Assembly (NCBI RefSeq): GCF_900564155.1
Contig: NZ_LS999839.1
Location: forward strand, 124,001 to 188,000
DNA length: 64,000 nucleotides
Source: Pedobacter schmidteae
GTDB lineage: Bacteria > Bacteroidota > Bacteroidia > Sphingobacteriales > Sphingobacteriaceae
Direction of reading: 5' to 3'
The position numbers and the translations under genes were made by a program. This document shows positions 44,372 to 54,252 of the stretch, piece after piece (the stretch's first letter is position 1; each line of letters opens with the position of its first letter). A model generated the notes under the pieces. The model had not been told where the DNA came from. It made no database searches and saw only the letters and a program-made list of their open reading frames with translations.

Positions 44372-45478
44372 TTATAAATTCTCGTGAAGGATTTGTTCCA
44401 GCTCTTTTTCTGAGATGTTCTGCGCCATCACCTTACCTGTTTTGTCCAGCAGAAATACCGTTGGCAAACTGGTTACACTATATTTTTTGGCCACCGGGCA
44501 GGTATTAATTCCCGTTAGCCCCGATACCTGCAACCATGGTAAACCGTCTTTTTTTACTGCAGCCTGCCAAAGATCTTTTTTATCATCCATAGAAACAGAG
44601 ATCATTTCAAAACCTTTGTCTTTATACTTCTCGTAAAGCGGTTTAATTTTTTGGTTCGCTGCACGACAAGGAGTACACCAGGAAGCCCAGAAATCGACTA
44701 CCACGTATTTACCTTTTAAGGCAGACAGCGCAACAGGCTTGCCCGACTGGTCGGGTAAACTAAAGTCAGGCGCCTGCTGACCAACCAGAAATTCTCCTTT
44801 CTTCTTTTCATACAAGGAGATCAGTTTTTGATATACATCCGAATAAGCCAGTTTAGGAGAGAACATAGCTTTCATCTTCTCCAGCTCTTTAAAATTCATC
44901 ACCTCAAACTGTGGCCGCATCATATGTAAAATCGCCAGGGAAGCAGGGTATTTGCGTATGTATTTATACTTGATTACGGATTGCTGTTGGTTGAGTTTGT
45001 TCATCTCCTCACCTTCTTTGATCCGATCTTCTTTAGGTAGCTTTTCATAGCGCTGGGCTATAACCTGCATTTGAGCCGACAGGCTGGCAGTTTCCGCTTC
45101 GTAAGCCTTTTCAATCTTCATCTCAGTCCCGCCCCTTATACTATCCTTGTCTCTCCAGTCGGGATACATCAGGATATCGTAACGCTCGTTCTCCAGGAAT
45201 AATGACACGGACTTCCGTATTTTTTTTATTTGTATGGAGGCCGACAGCGGATGTTTTACAGTTCCTTTAAAACTGAATTCTCCGTTGGTAACTATAGCAC
45301 TATCCAACAATTTCCTTCCGTTCTCAAAGCTGTACAGGTAGGCCATAGATGGCTGGTTTAAACCAGCCATCTTTCCTTTTATTTCGTAAATCCTTTGAGC
45401 AAAGCCTGTCATGCAAGTTAATCCGATTATGGTGGTTATGCAGGCAATTTTTATCGGGTATAAAATATTATTTCCCAT
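44372..45478 (-). CDS. TlpA-like thioredoxin-fold protein with DUF4369 domain
   Basis: The protein has 368 residues. A signal peptide (about 1-28) is followed by a DUF4369-like beta domain (about 29-130, 'YEIKGKMAGLNQPSMAYLYSFENGRKLLDS'), a helical linker, and an AhpC/TSA-type thioredoxin domain (about 230-368) with active site W-C268-T-P-C271. It acts in the periplasm as a thiol-disulfide reductant. It begins directly after the stop of the PKD-like gene. Confidence 0.92.
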   Translation of the reverse strand: MGNNILYPIKIACITTIIGLTCMTGFAQRIYEIKGKMAGLNQPSMAYLYSFENGRKLLDSAIVTNGEFSFKGTVKHPLSASIQIKKIRKSVSLFLENERYDILMYPDWRDKDSIRGGTEMKIEKAYEAETASLSAQMQVIAQRYEKLPKEDRIKEGEEMNKLNQQQSVIKYKYIRKYPASLAILHMMRPQFEVMNFKELEKMKAMFSPKLAYSDVYQKLISLYEKKKGEFLVGQQAPDFSLPDQSGKPVALSALKGKYVVVDFWASWCTPCRAANQKIKPLYEKYKDKGFEMISVSMDDKKDLWQAAVKKDGLPWLQVSGLTGINTCPVAKKYSVTSLPTVFLLDKTGKVMAQNISEKELEQILHENL

Positions 45479-46963
45479 CTATTTCTGCATTTTATAAGCG
45501 ATATCAATAATTGGGTCAAAACCATCATTTCTTGTGGTATACTTACCGGTTTTCAACAGACCAGTTGCCGACAGATCGAAGGTGTAAAATACCCCTTCAG
45601 CACCTTTATTGGTGGCAATGCCTAAACGGTTTTCGACAGCCGGATTATTGGTAGAGGTAAACCATGGTGAACCACCCAACATACTGAGGGCCGATACAGC
45701 CTCATCTGTTGGAAAAGAATAAACCATGGTAGAACGTTTTTCGCCCATTTTATAGACATACAGCTCATTATTGAGTATATAGTATAATAGAGGCAATTTT
45801 CCGGACAGGGTATAAAATGTTGGTGCTCCGTTGCCTTTCAAATCCAGCTTATCGGCCGCCATAGCAGGATAAACATTTAGTGCATTATTGAGTTCCAGGC
45901 GGTAAAGTATATAATCTCCGGCAGTATTTTTGGCAACAATATAAGTCATATCGCTTGCGCCCAAACCTGTAAACTTAATTTCATCAGTAAAATTATTCAC
46001 GTCAAAAGGTGCACTTGCAGGCTTGGCCTGGAAAGGTTTTAACGTATTGCCCCCGTAATCTTGATAAAGAAAACGCTTGCCCTGTTCGTCGTAAAAAACA
46101 GCAGGTACCGGATAACCTGAGGAAACTGGCAATACAAACCTGGAAGCCCGATAGTTTCCTAATAATGGTTGATTAAATCCTGAAGGATAATCAATCACAG
46201 TACCTCTGTTTGTCTGATAAACTGCTCCGTTGGCATCCCAAACATAAAATACGTTAAAATACATATCACTACCAAAATGGGTTAAGCTGCTACTCAATCC
46301 TCCTACAAAAGCATCTGCACCATCACTATGGACCTCAAAAGTATTATGGTCCAGAAAGAAGAGCTTAGGCTCCGAAGTTTTAATCACTATTGGCTGAGCG
46401 GCAGGTGCCCAATCATTATAACAGAACAATTTTTCAGGTTTAAAATCGAGCGGATATGCCGTTGAGGGCTTCAGGAAGCTTTTCAGTACTTCATTAGCCG
46501 AGCTCACAATAGATAAGTTTGTTTTATTGTCCTTCCAGGTTAGGAGCAACCAGCCTTCTGAGGTAAACCTTTTTACGGTTAAGGCAATCTTCTTATAGCC
46601 TTTTACCCCCGTTTTAGTATCTGTAGTTTCGGCTACCAAATAATATAAGCCAGTGGGCATATCAATTTTAAATTCCAGTTTTGCAGCATTACTTACTACT
46701 TTTCTGCCGGTAACAGACCCGGCTGCATCATAATAATACCATTGATAGGTTAAATTTCCTCCCCCCTCGCTTTGCGCTACGGTAGCGTCCAGTTTCAGTA
46801 TATCGTCAACATTTACAAGGTAAGCATCTTGCAGGTTGCTCCCAATAGTAAGATCATTTACGCCATTCGGATTATAGTCGCCAAGTTCTTTTTTAAGACA
46901 GGCGCTTAGCATCAGTAATAATACCGCTGCCAGGCAATAGTTGATTTTTAATATCTTATTCAT
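45479..46963 (-). CDS. PKD-like family lipoprotein
   Basis: The protein has 494 residues. The lipobox is LSAC (Cys22). A PKD-like Ig domain (about 50-130, 'DILKLDATVAQSEGGGNLTYQWYYYD', 'LYYLVAETTDTKTGVKGYKKIALTV') is followed by a beta-propeller-like region ('GWLLLTWKDN', 'DMYFNVFYVWDANGAVYQTN', 'LPLLYYILNNELYVYKMGEKR'). Proteins of this kind are regular partners of SusC/SusD with DUF4843 and may bind substrate at the surface. It lies 11 bases after the DUF4843 gene. Confidence 0.85.
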   Translation of the reverse strand: MNKILKINYCLAAVLLLMLSACLKKELGDYNPNGVNDLTIGSNLQDAYLVNVDDILKLDATVAQSEGGGNLTYQWYYYDAAGSVTGRKVVSNAAKLEFKIDMPTGLYYLVAETTDTKTGVKGYKKIALTVKRFTSEGWLLLTWKDNKTNLSIVSSANEVLKSFLKPSTAYPLDFKPEKLFCYNDWAPAAQPIVIKTSEPKLFFLDHNTFEVHSDGADAFVGGLSSSLTHFGSDMYFNVFYVWDANGAVYQTNRGTVIDYPSGFNQPLLGNYRASRFVLPVSSGYPVPAVFYDEQGKRFLYQDYGGNTLKPFQAKPASAPFDVNNFTDEIKFTGLGASDMTYIVAKNTAGDYILYRLELNNALNVYPAMAADKLDLKGNGAPTFYTLSGKLPLLYYILNNELYVYKMGEKRSTMVYSFPTDEAVSALSMLGGSPWFTSTNNPAVENRLGIATNKGAEGVFYTFDLSATGLLKTGKYTTRNDGFDPIIDIAYKMQK

Positions 46964-46974
46964 CTTAATTCTTT

Positions 46975-47739
46975 TTAAAAAGAAATTTCAATTCCATTTT
47001 CATCCTTTAATTTTTCAGGATGTGTCGCATTGTATTTGGTCAATGCTGTTCTCAGGTTGTTTCGGTTTGTATTCATCCTTGAAACGCTGGTTGTACTTGG
47101 CAGACTAAGCGGAGCAGGTAATACATCGATTACGAAGCGGTGTTTTACCTGACTGTAGACACCAAAATAATTGGCAATAAACGAATCCCAGTTGGCAGGT
47201 TTGGTCAGCACATCCCGGGCGGTTACCTTAAGGGCAATCATATTCATGATCCCCGAATTACTGGAAAACCTGGTCGTATCCCTATCCGGCCCTAGCTCAA
47301 AGTTTTCATTGGCCCTTAAAACATAGCCAAAAGAAACAGGTACCTTTGCCATGTTCAAGCTCCTGTAAATAACTACCCTTATACTGTTATTAAACTTTCC
47401 GGCAGGTATTATAAAATTCTTATCCAGCAAATCGAAATCTGTACCTTCCACTGCCGTACCGGCGGCAGTGTTCCTTTCAAAGACAAAAACCCTGTCCGCA
47501 TTTTCTGCAACACCGCTAACTTGTATATTTAGTTTTAGCGTATCCTTTTGTTTTGCGCTTTTCTGCGGGGCATAATCAATCTGAATATTGCCAGCGGTTG
47601 ATAGGGGAAATTTGCTATAAAGAGAGTCCTTTCTTAAACTAAGATATACCCTCGGTTTTTCTGAATATTGCTGCAAACTTTCTTTTGTACAGGCAGCAAA
47701 TATGCTGCTTGCGATTAGTATGATCAGTAATCTTTTCAT
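46975..47739 (-). CDS. DUF4843-type lipoprotein
   Basis: The protein has 254 residues from the ATG at 47739, with lipobox IFAAC (Cys17). Features typical of DUF4843 are an early 'PRVYLSLRKDSLYSKFPL', 'LNIQVSGVAENADRVFVFERNTAAGTAVEGTDFDLLDKNFIIPAGKFNNSIRVVIYRS', and a C-terminal 'GVYSQVKHRFVIDVL'. It is a surface or periplasmic accessory protein with no known reaction, always found near SusC/SusD. Confidence 0.85.
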   Translation of the reverse strand: MKRLLIILIASSIFAACTKESLQQYSEKPRVYLSLRKDSLYSKFPLSTAGNIQIDYAPQKSAKQKDTLKLNIQVSGVAENADRVFVFERNTAAGTAVEGTDFDLLDKNFIIPAGKFNNSIRVVIYRSLNMAKVPVSFGYVLRANENFELGPDRDTTRFSSNSGIMNMIALKVTARDVLTKPANWDSFIANYFGVYSQVKHRFVIDVLPAPLSLPSTTSVSRMNTNRNNLRTALTKYNATHPEKLKDENGIEISF

Positions 47740-47753
47740 TTTCAATATATTTA

Positions 47754-49178
47754 TTAATTAAAAATTGTCTCGTCCTCTGGCACAGGCAATACATAGACCT
47801 TACTATCTGCCACTATACTACTACCAGGTATAGTTGTAAACTTGTTTCGTTTATAATAGTAAAACAACTGGCCTTCACTAAAAAACTCCTTCTGATACTC
47901 TTTGGTCAGTCCCTGCTGTAAGACGGTCTTATTATTAACGCCAAGTAAGGGATCCAAGCCGCGGTGGCTCAATACTTCATTGAGCAGATCGGCAGATTCA
48001 CTGATATCCGGAGCACATTCAGACGCGATATAGTACATTTCACTGATCCGAAGTAAAGGCACAACATTTTTGGGCCAGTTACAATTGCCTACAATAGATT
48101 CAAACTGCAGGTATTTTACATTTCTCAATTTCCCCGAAACACTTGTCCACAGATACTGCCTTCTGTAATCGGTACTTGAATTTTCAAACAAGGCATTTAT
48201 AACCAGGTCGTCGTTATTCAATGGGGTCTGTTCATAAGTTGAAGAGAAATCGGAAAAATACGCGTCTGTATAAGGCTTCATATTGCTAATCTGCAAAGAA
48301 AATAACTGCTCATTTCTGAAAGTACGATCAGTACAGGCATTTCCCAAAGAAATATCTTCACTGGTTACAAAGGTAAATTTGCCAGATGCGATAACTTTCT
48401 TTGCATAGGTATAGGCTTCATTAGGTTGATTGTTGTATAAATAAGCCCTGGCTAAAGTCCCCTGAACAGCCAATAAATTCATTCTGAATTTTCTGTTCTC
48501 AACATTAAAATCATAATAGTCACTGGTAGCTCCACTAACAATAGGATCATTTTTCAGCAAAGCTTCTGCTTGCAGCAAGTCGTCAATAATCGCTTTCATA
48601 ACTTCATTAGCCGGCATCAGCGGTTGAGCATCCTTGCTTAATACCTTGCGGTATGGAATAGCGGGAGAAGTTGAATTAATACTCATCATCGGCCCAAACA
48701 TCCTTAAAAGATCGAAATGAAGGAAAGCCCGCAACCCCAAAGCTTCACCCTTAATCAGGTTATAGTTATCACCGACAAACAAATTTTTACGATCATCAAT
48801 ATAGCCCAGAATATTATTTGCATTGGCAATCCCAGCATAGGCCGATAACCAAATGGTACGAATTGTGGTTTTAACACGGATACCCGTAACGTCGGCCTCA
48901 TAATTATAATGTACTGCGTCCCAATAGGGGCTGGCGGCTGTACCCGCCTTATAGCGTTGCGCAAGCAGGTCCAGAAAGGACATGGTTAAATTGTCGCCAT
49001 ACAGATCGCGTCTGGCCATCAAAGTATAAATTCCGGACAATGCGTCCAAAAACCCTTTTTCTTTTTCAAAAAGCTGCTCTTCCCTGATTTGGGATTTTGG
49101 TTTTACATCGAGGAATTTTTTACAGGAAAAATTACCGGAGATTAAAACAAGGAGCAATAATATATATTTTTTTGTCAT
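47754..49178 (-). CDS. SusD/RagB-family lipoprotein
   Basis: The protein has 474 residues with lipobox NFSC (Cys19) and KKFLDVKPKSQI. Family motifs are 'EKGFLDALSGIYTLMA', 'LIKGEALGLRAFLHFDLLRMFGP' and the C-terminal 'KEYQKEFFSEGQLFYYYKRN' with a final 'YVLPVPEDETIFN'. It binds the substrate at the SusC channel. It is transcribed 17 bases after susC and leads into DUF4843, PKD, TlpA and amidohydrolase genes. Confidence 0.93.
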   Translation of the reverse strand: MTKKYILLLLVLISGNFSCKKFLDVKPKSQIREEQLFEKEKGFLDALSGIYTLMARRDLYGDNLTMSFLDLLAQRYKAGTAASPYWDAVHYNYEADVTGIRVKTTIRTIWLSAYAGIANANNILGYIDDRKNLFVGDNYNLIKGEALGLRAFLHFDLLRMFGPMMSINSTSPAIPYRKVLSKDAQPLMPANEVMKAIIDDLLQAEALLKNDPIVSGATSDYYDFNVENRKFRMNLLAVQGTLARAYLYNNQPNEAYTYAKKVIASGKFTFVTSEDISLGNACTDRTFRNEQLFSLQISNMKPYTDAYFSDFSSTYEQTPLNNDDLVINALFENSSTDYRRQYLWTSVSGKLRNVKYLQFESIVGNCNWPKNVVPLLRISEMYYIASECAPDISESADLLNEVLSHRGLDPLLGVNNKTVLQQGLTKEYQKEFFSEGQLFYYYKRNKFTTIPGSSIVADSKVYVLPVPEDETIFN

Positions 49179-49195
49179 GACTTTAATGGTTAAAA

Positions 49196-52100
49196 TTAAA
49201 AACCGGTTTGAATAGAGAACGAGAAGCTTCGGGCAAAAGGATAATCTATACCGCGCTCCATCTGGATAGAACTGAAGCGGAAGAGATTATTCATATAAAA
49301 TCCAAAGTTGAGCGATCTCAATCTCAATGCCTTCAATTTTGAGCGGTCAAAATTGTACAACAAACTGAAACTGCTCATTTCTAACGTATTGTCATCCTGC
49401 ACAAACCTGGATGAAGCATTGGTTCTGGACCCCGTGGCAGAAATGGATTTAAAGTAAGCTATATCTCCTGCCTGTTTCCATCTTTCAGTCAGCACACGTT
49501 TATCGGCATTATCAACCAGATCCACGTTTTCTATTCGGTCTACCAGGGTTTTATTATATTGTTGGCCACCTAAACGGTAGGTAAAATTAGAGGTAAGCTG
49601 GAAATTTTTATAAGCCATATTAAAACCAAAACTGCCCCTGTATTTAGGCAGAGAAACCCCGGCAGAGACCATGTCTCTTGGGTCCCATAAAAAGGTTGCA
49701 GTTCCATCCTTTTTAAGAAAAAGCTCATTACCTGTTGCCGGATCTATCCCTAATGACGGTACCACCCATATGGCATCTATAGAGGTTCCTTCTTCATATC
49801 GGATAAAAGGTGAAGTAGTCGAGGTTGCACTAAACAATTTCTCGTTCTGAGCCTTTAACTCGTTACTTATCTTTTTGATGGTACTGGTATTGTTGCCGGC
49901 ATTACCCATCAAAGTCAGACTAAAATCTTTAAAATTATTTGCTTTAATGGCCTGAAAACTGGCGCGGACTTCCCAACCACGACTACCCAAAGAGCCTAAG
50001 TTTCCTTTGTAGGTTTCGAAACCCGTAGATAAAGGCAGGTTAAAGTCAGCAATAAATTTGTCTGTATAGTCATAATAGTAATCTGCATTTACATTAAGGC
50101 GGTCTTTAAGCATTGTTAAGTCTATCCCCGCATTGTATTTCATTGTTCCCTGCCAGGTTAGCTCTTTATTACCAATACTAAGTAGGCTGGCACCGATACT
50201 GCTTCCATAAGCTTCATTTAAGAAATAATTATAAGTCCGATAGGCCATGTAAGGATCAAACTGCTGAGCACCGGTCAAACCAACAGAACCTCTTAATTTT
50301 AATTGCGAAAAGATGCCCTTTTCTACCAAAGGTTGGATAAAAGATTCATGATGAATATTCCATCCTGCTCCTGCCGACCAAAAAGGAGCGAATAATTTAT
50401 CCGCACCAAGACTCGAAGAACCATCCAAACGGTACGAGAAATCAGCAAAATACCTGTTGTCATAAGAGTAGTTGATGTTACCCAGGAAGCCAAGCGTCTT
50501 CACTGTTGCTTCAGATCCCGAAGGGCGGTCGTTTACATATTTCCGTCCGTAAAAAATGTAATCTGTAAGTGCGCTCGGCAATCCCTTTACTTCTACCATT
50601 ACATTCTCGTTACTGGATTGATAAGCCCGGGCACTAAATGTAGAATAAATCTGGTGTTTGTCGAATGTGCGGTTATAGTTCAGGTCGATATTGGCATCGT
50701 ACGAGAAAAGTTTACCATAACCGGCAGTATAAGAACCCCTTTCAAGAATCGGTGTCCCCAGTTGTCTGAAAGTAGTGTGATCCGCAGGCAGGAAAACTTC
50801 ATTATCATCATTTTGCGACGTCAATGACAATCGACCGCGTAAATTAAGATCACGCGTAAAATTATAAGTGACTGCAGTGTTATTGATAAGGTTCCTGCTT
50901 TTACCAAAATCTTTACCATTTAAGGTTGTATTGTATACGGGATTATAAATATCATTATAAGATGCTCCCTGCAGGGGAACCAGAACATGTTGCAGGTAAA
51001 GCTTGATATTACCGTTTTCATCGTACGGATTAAAGTAAGGGTTCATGGCTACATATTGAGAAAAAGTACCCCATGGCGAATTTGTAGCATTGGTATACTG
51101 CAAGCTCAGTCTGTTGCTAAGTAAAAATTTGTCTCCCCTGTAGTTCAGATAAATGCTTCCGTTAAACGATGTACGGTCAGATCCTTTCATTACCCCATTG
51201 TTTTTATTATAGGTAAAGTCCATTCCGTAAGTCATCTTGTCAGCACCTCCATCCATAGTTAAGCCATGTCTTTGCCCCAAAGTATTTCTTAATGGCAATG
51301 ACGGCCAAAAGGTATTTTGTCCCCTTAGCATTTCCTTGTAGCGCTCGTTGTAAATAAATTTCAGGTCCTGGTCTGTATTGGTATTAGTTGATGAATAAAT
51401 ACCCGCCAGGGTTTCGGCCTCTAATTTCTCCCGGGCGTTAAGAAGGTTGTAGTCATGTAGATCAGGCAAGTTGGCCGTAAGGTCTACCTTGTAGTTAAAC
51501 CTCAGTTCTCCACTCTGCGCTTTTATCCGTTCAATCACGATAACCCCACTCGCACCTCTCGAACCGTATATTGCAGTTGCCGAAGCATCTTTTAAAATAG
51601 TTACACTTTGAATCATGGTAATATCAAGGTCACTAATCCGGCTAATTGGCACTTCAAATCCATCCAGGATGAAGAGCGGTAAATTAGGATTCACAGCATA
51701 AGTGTTTTTGATCTCATCGACCCGTTTTCCATATGCATTGTAAAAGCCCTTTTCTGCCCTTAGATTGCTTGTGCTCAATGCAGAAACTTCCATATTTGTA
51801 GGCAAACTGGATGCTCCTCTAAGCCTTATATTTGCAATTTTATTTGGATCTGCACCATTTAAGATATCCTGAGGTATTTGTACAGCCGGATCAAGTACCG
51901 ACAACACCCCTAAAATATTCTGATTACCTACTTTACGTATATCGTTGGCCGTAATGGTATTTGCCGATCCTGTATAAGTCTTGCTCGAACGCTCAAAAAT
52001 ACCCGTAACCACTACATCCTTCAAAGCCAGTGTGCTTACCTTCATCTTGATCACCAACTGCTCATCCTTTTCTTTAACGGTATATTCATAAGGATCATAT

Positions 52101-52714
52101 CCTATAAACGATACCACCAACACATCCCCGGCTTTAACATTAAGGTGAAATACACCTTTTGTATCGGTCCGGGTTACTGTTTTTGTGCCTTTGATCAGCA
52201 CACTGGCACTGGGTAAAGGCTCACCATTTTCATCCAATACCCGGCCATGAATATCCCTGTCAATCAAATAATTATAAAGTTTATCCAACACTCCTTTTTC
52301 TTTGGGTTTGATTGAAATCGCCTTATCCTCAATAGAAAAGGCCAGCCCCTGTTCATCCAGAATTTTATTTAATGCTTCCCTTAATGGAACATTTTTAAAA
52401 TTTACAGTAACAGGTATAGTTTTATTCAGCTGCTCGGTTTCGTACAGCACGGTAAAACCGGTTTGCTTTCTGATCTCAAAAAAGATACTTTTTAAACTTG
52501 CATTATCTTTTTTTAGTGTAATGTATTGTGCATTGGTATTTGCACTCAATTGCAATAGAAAAGCAGTCATTATGATCACGGTCAGGTTAATACGCATAAT
52601 CCACTTTCTTTTATCTGCGTTGTTCATCCGGCACCGGGCCAGACTGATCAGACCGCATAGTTGGTTAGGTTTAACTAAAGGCACACCGTACCTTAATAGT
52701 TGATTAAAATTCAT
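49196..52714 (-). CDS. SusC/RagA-family TonB-linked outer-membrane transporter with STN domain
   Basis: The protein has 1172 residues from the ATG at 52714 (MNFNQLLRYGV). A TTG start further upstream gives an unlikely extension. A signal helix (MRINLTVIIMTAFLLQLSANTNAQ) is followed by an STN domain ('LKSIFFEIRKQTGFTVLYE', 'PVTVNFKNVPLREALNKILDEQGL'), a carboxypeptidase-like domain ('IHGRVLDENGEPLPSASVLIKGTKTVTRTD'), the plug ('NIRLRGASSLPTN', 'ILKDASATAIYGSRGASGVIVIERIKA') and the barrel. It is signal-competent with the FecR/sigma pair upstream. The substrate is unknown. Confidence 0.92.
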   Translation of the reverse strand: MNFNQLLRYGVPLVKPNQLCGLISLARCRMNNADKRKWIMRINLTVIIMTAFLLQLSANTNAQYITLKKDNASLKSIFFEIRKQTGFTVLYETEQLNKTIPVTVNFKNVPLREALNKILDEQGLAFSIEDKAISIKPKEKGVLDKLYNYLIDRDIHGRVLDENGEPLPSASVLIKGTKTVTRTDTKGVFHLNVKAGDVLVVSFIGYDPYEYTVKEKDEQLVIKMKVSTLALKDVVVTGIFERSSKTYTGSANTITANDIRKVGNQNILGVLSVLDPAVQIPQDILNGADPNKIANIRLRGASSLPTNMEVSALSTSNLRAEKGFYNAYGKRVDEIKNTYAVNPNLPLFILDGFEVPISRISDLDITMIQSVTILKDASATAIYGSRGASGVIVIERIKAQSGELRFNYKVDLTANLPDLHDYNLLNAREKLEAETLAGIYSSTNTNTDQDLKFIYNERYKEMLRGQNTFWPSLPLRNTLGQRHGLTMDGGADKMTYGMDFTYNKNNGVMKGSDRTSFNGSIYLNYRGDKFLLSNRLSLQYTNATNSPWGTFSQYVAMNPYFNPYDENGNIKLYLQHVLVPLQGASYNDIYNPVYNTTLNGKDFGKSRNLINNTAVTYNFTRDLNLRGRLSLTSQNDDNEVFLPADHTTFRQLGTPILERGSYTAGYGKLFSYDANIDLNYNRTFDKHQIYSTFSARAYQSSNENVMVEVKGLPSALTDYIFYGRKYVNDRPSGSEATVKTLGFLGNINYSYDNRYFADFSYRLDGSSSLGADKLFAPFWSAGAGWNIHHESFIQPLVEKGIFSQLKLRGSVGLTGAQQFDPYMAYRTYNYFLNEAYGSSIGASLLSIGNKELTWQGTMKYNAGIDLTMLKDRLNVNADYYYDYTDKFIADFNLPLSTGFETYKGNLGSLGSRGWEVRASFQAIKANNFKDFSLTLMGNAGNNTSTIKKISNELKAQNEKLFSATSTTSPFIRYEEGTSIDAIWVVPSLGIDPATGNELFLKKDGTATFLWDPRDMVSAGVSLPKYRGSFGFNMAYKNFQLTSNFTYRLGGQQYNKTLVDRIENVDLVDNADKRVLTERWKQAGDIAYFKSISATGSRTNASSRFVQDDNTLEMSSFSLLYNFDRSKLKALRLRSLNFGFYMNNLFRFSSIQMERGIDYPFARSFSFSIQTGF

Positions 52715-52943
52715 AAATTTGGTTGTTTTGGTTAGTTGCGACCGCCTCGAAACCTCGAAAATTAACAGGCAGCCGTAATTGTAAAACTTATGGTTAGTTC
52801 TTTCTGAAAGGATTAGCAAATCAAAACATCTATCCGGAGGTGGTTCCAAGCACCTTCGGATCTTTTATTTTCGTGCAACAGCTTTTGACCAGTAAAATCA
52901 AAAAACCTTCACACCTATTTTTCAATGCTATAGAAAAGTAAAG

Positions 52944-54179
52944 TTACTTCATAGCAGTGATCCTCCCTTCTTCAATTTTAAAATGCACGCCTCCAGTCAG
53001 TTCCAATTGTCTTAATACCTTTGAAACATGATCAAAACGAGAAACGCTTCCGCCAAATCGTTTATGTTTATCAATATCCTGATATACAACTTCCACATCG
53101 TACCATCGTGCAACCTTCTTCATGATGCTTTCCAGAGGTTCATCGTTAAAAACAAATACGCCATTTTTCCAGGCCATTGCTTCATCCAAATCCGCATTGA
53201 TTACCTCAATTTCTCCCTTTCCCGCTATAGATTGTTGTCCTGGCCTTAAAACCTTCGTCACATTCCCGGCCTTTACCCTCACTGCACCTTCCAGCAAAGT
53301 CGTTTTCGCCCTGACATCGTCGGCATAACTATTTACATTAAAATGAGTTCCCAACACTTCTACCTCCTGTTTATCCGTTGATACTATAAATGGCATACGA
53401 GCGCCAACCGTCCCCGGTGCCTTGGTTTTGATGTTAATTTTGGCTACTTCAAAGTAAGCCTCACCGCTCAATTCAATCCTTCTTTCCTTCACAGAAACAA
53501 AGCTGGTGGGGAACCTCAATTCGGATGCCGCATTTAGCCATACTTTGGTACCATCCGGCAATATGATTTGGTAAGTGCCTCCTTTGGGTGTTGAAATGGT
53601 ATTGTAATTCAATGTACCATTATCGCCATTATCCCCCGCTACTTCATACACCAATTGCCCATGTCCGGTTTTACGCACCACAATTCCTGCTTCCTTTACC
53701 AATTCACCATCTGCAGCTTCATTCAATGTAATGGTTTTTCCATTCGCCAGCGTTAAAACGGCCCGGCTTCCACCCGGAGGGATATCGTGATTGATCAGAT
53801 CCGTTGCAAAATCCTTGAATTTCACACCTGGATAATTTTTATGAAACATGGCAGCAATACCTGTGATCATCAAAGCCAAGCAAGCTGCCGTCAGATAAAT
53901 GAAAGATTTACGTTTATAAAAAGGCAGCAATTTTCCTTGTACATCTTCCTTTGCAGGAAGCTGCGATGATATTTTTTGATAAAGATTTGTAAGATGCCTT
54001 TTCTGCAGCGCATTCAGCGGCTGATCATCCCCGTTATTTAAAGCATCCTGGATAGATTTGCGTAATTCCTTTTCGGTCGATGTGCCAAAATGCTTCAACA
54101 GCAACTCAATTTCTTCAGGTGTGCAATGGTTATTCAGGTATCGCTTAAACAGTTCGGAAGAGGTTATATTTTTTTTCAA
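52944..54179 (-). CDS. FecR-family anti-sigma factor
   Basis: The protein has 411 residues with one membrane helix at about 93-112 (FIYLTAACLALMITGIAAMF). The FecR domain has 'YNTISTPKGGTYQIILPDGTKVWLNAASELRFPTSF' and 'RRIELSGEAYFEVAKI', and the C-terminal DUF4974-like part has 'EPLESIMKKVARWYDVEVVYQD'. The start is a TTG at 54179: there is no in-frame ATG nearby and AGGAAC lies at good distance before it. It pairs with the sigma factor 73 bases upstream. Confidence 0.9.
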   Translation of the reverse strand: MKKNITSSELFKRYLNNHCTPEEIELLLKHFGTSTEKELRKSIQDALNNGDDQPLNALQKRHLTNLYQKISSQLPAKEDVQGKLLPFYKRKSFIYLTAACLALMITGIAAMFHKNYPGVKFKDFATDLINHDIPPGGSRAVLTLANGKTITLNEAADGELVKEAGIVVRKTGHGQLVYEVAGDNGDNGTLNYNTISTPKGGTYQIILPDGTKVWLNAASELRFPTSFVSVKERRIELSGEAYFEVAKINIKTKAPGTVGARMPFIVSTDKQEVEVLGTHFNVNSYADDVRAKTTLLEGAVRVKAGNVTKVLRPGQQSIAGKGEIEVINADLDEAMAWKNGVFVFNDEPLESIMKKVARWYDVEVVYQDIDKHKRFGGSVSRFDHVSKVLRQLELTGGVHFKIEEGRITAMK

Positions 54180-54252
54180 GATGTTCCTTTTTCACCCTAA
54201 TACGTTTGTCGGCAAAAAACACACTACCCGAAAATGAAAAAAATAAATAATG

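Noticed and set aside
52715..52849. TTG-initiated extension of the second SusC protein
   Set aside because: The extension (MEPPPDRC...) precedes a normal SusC N-terminus at the ATG at 52714 and is not seen in the family.
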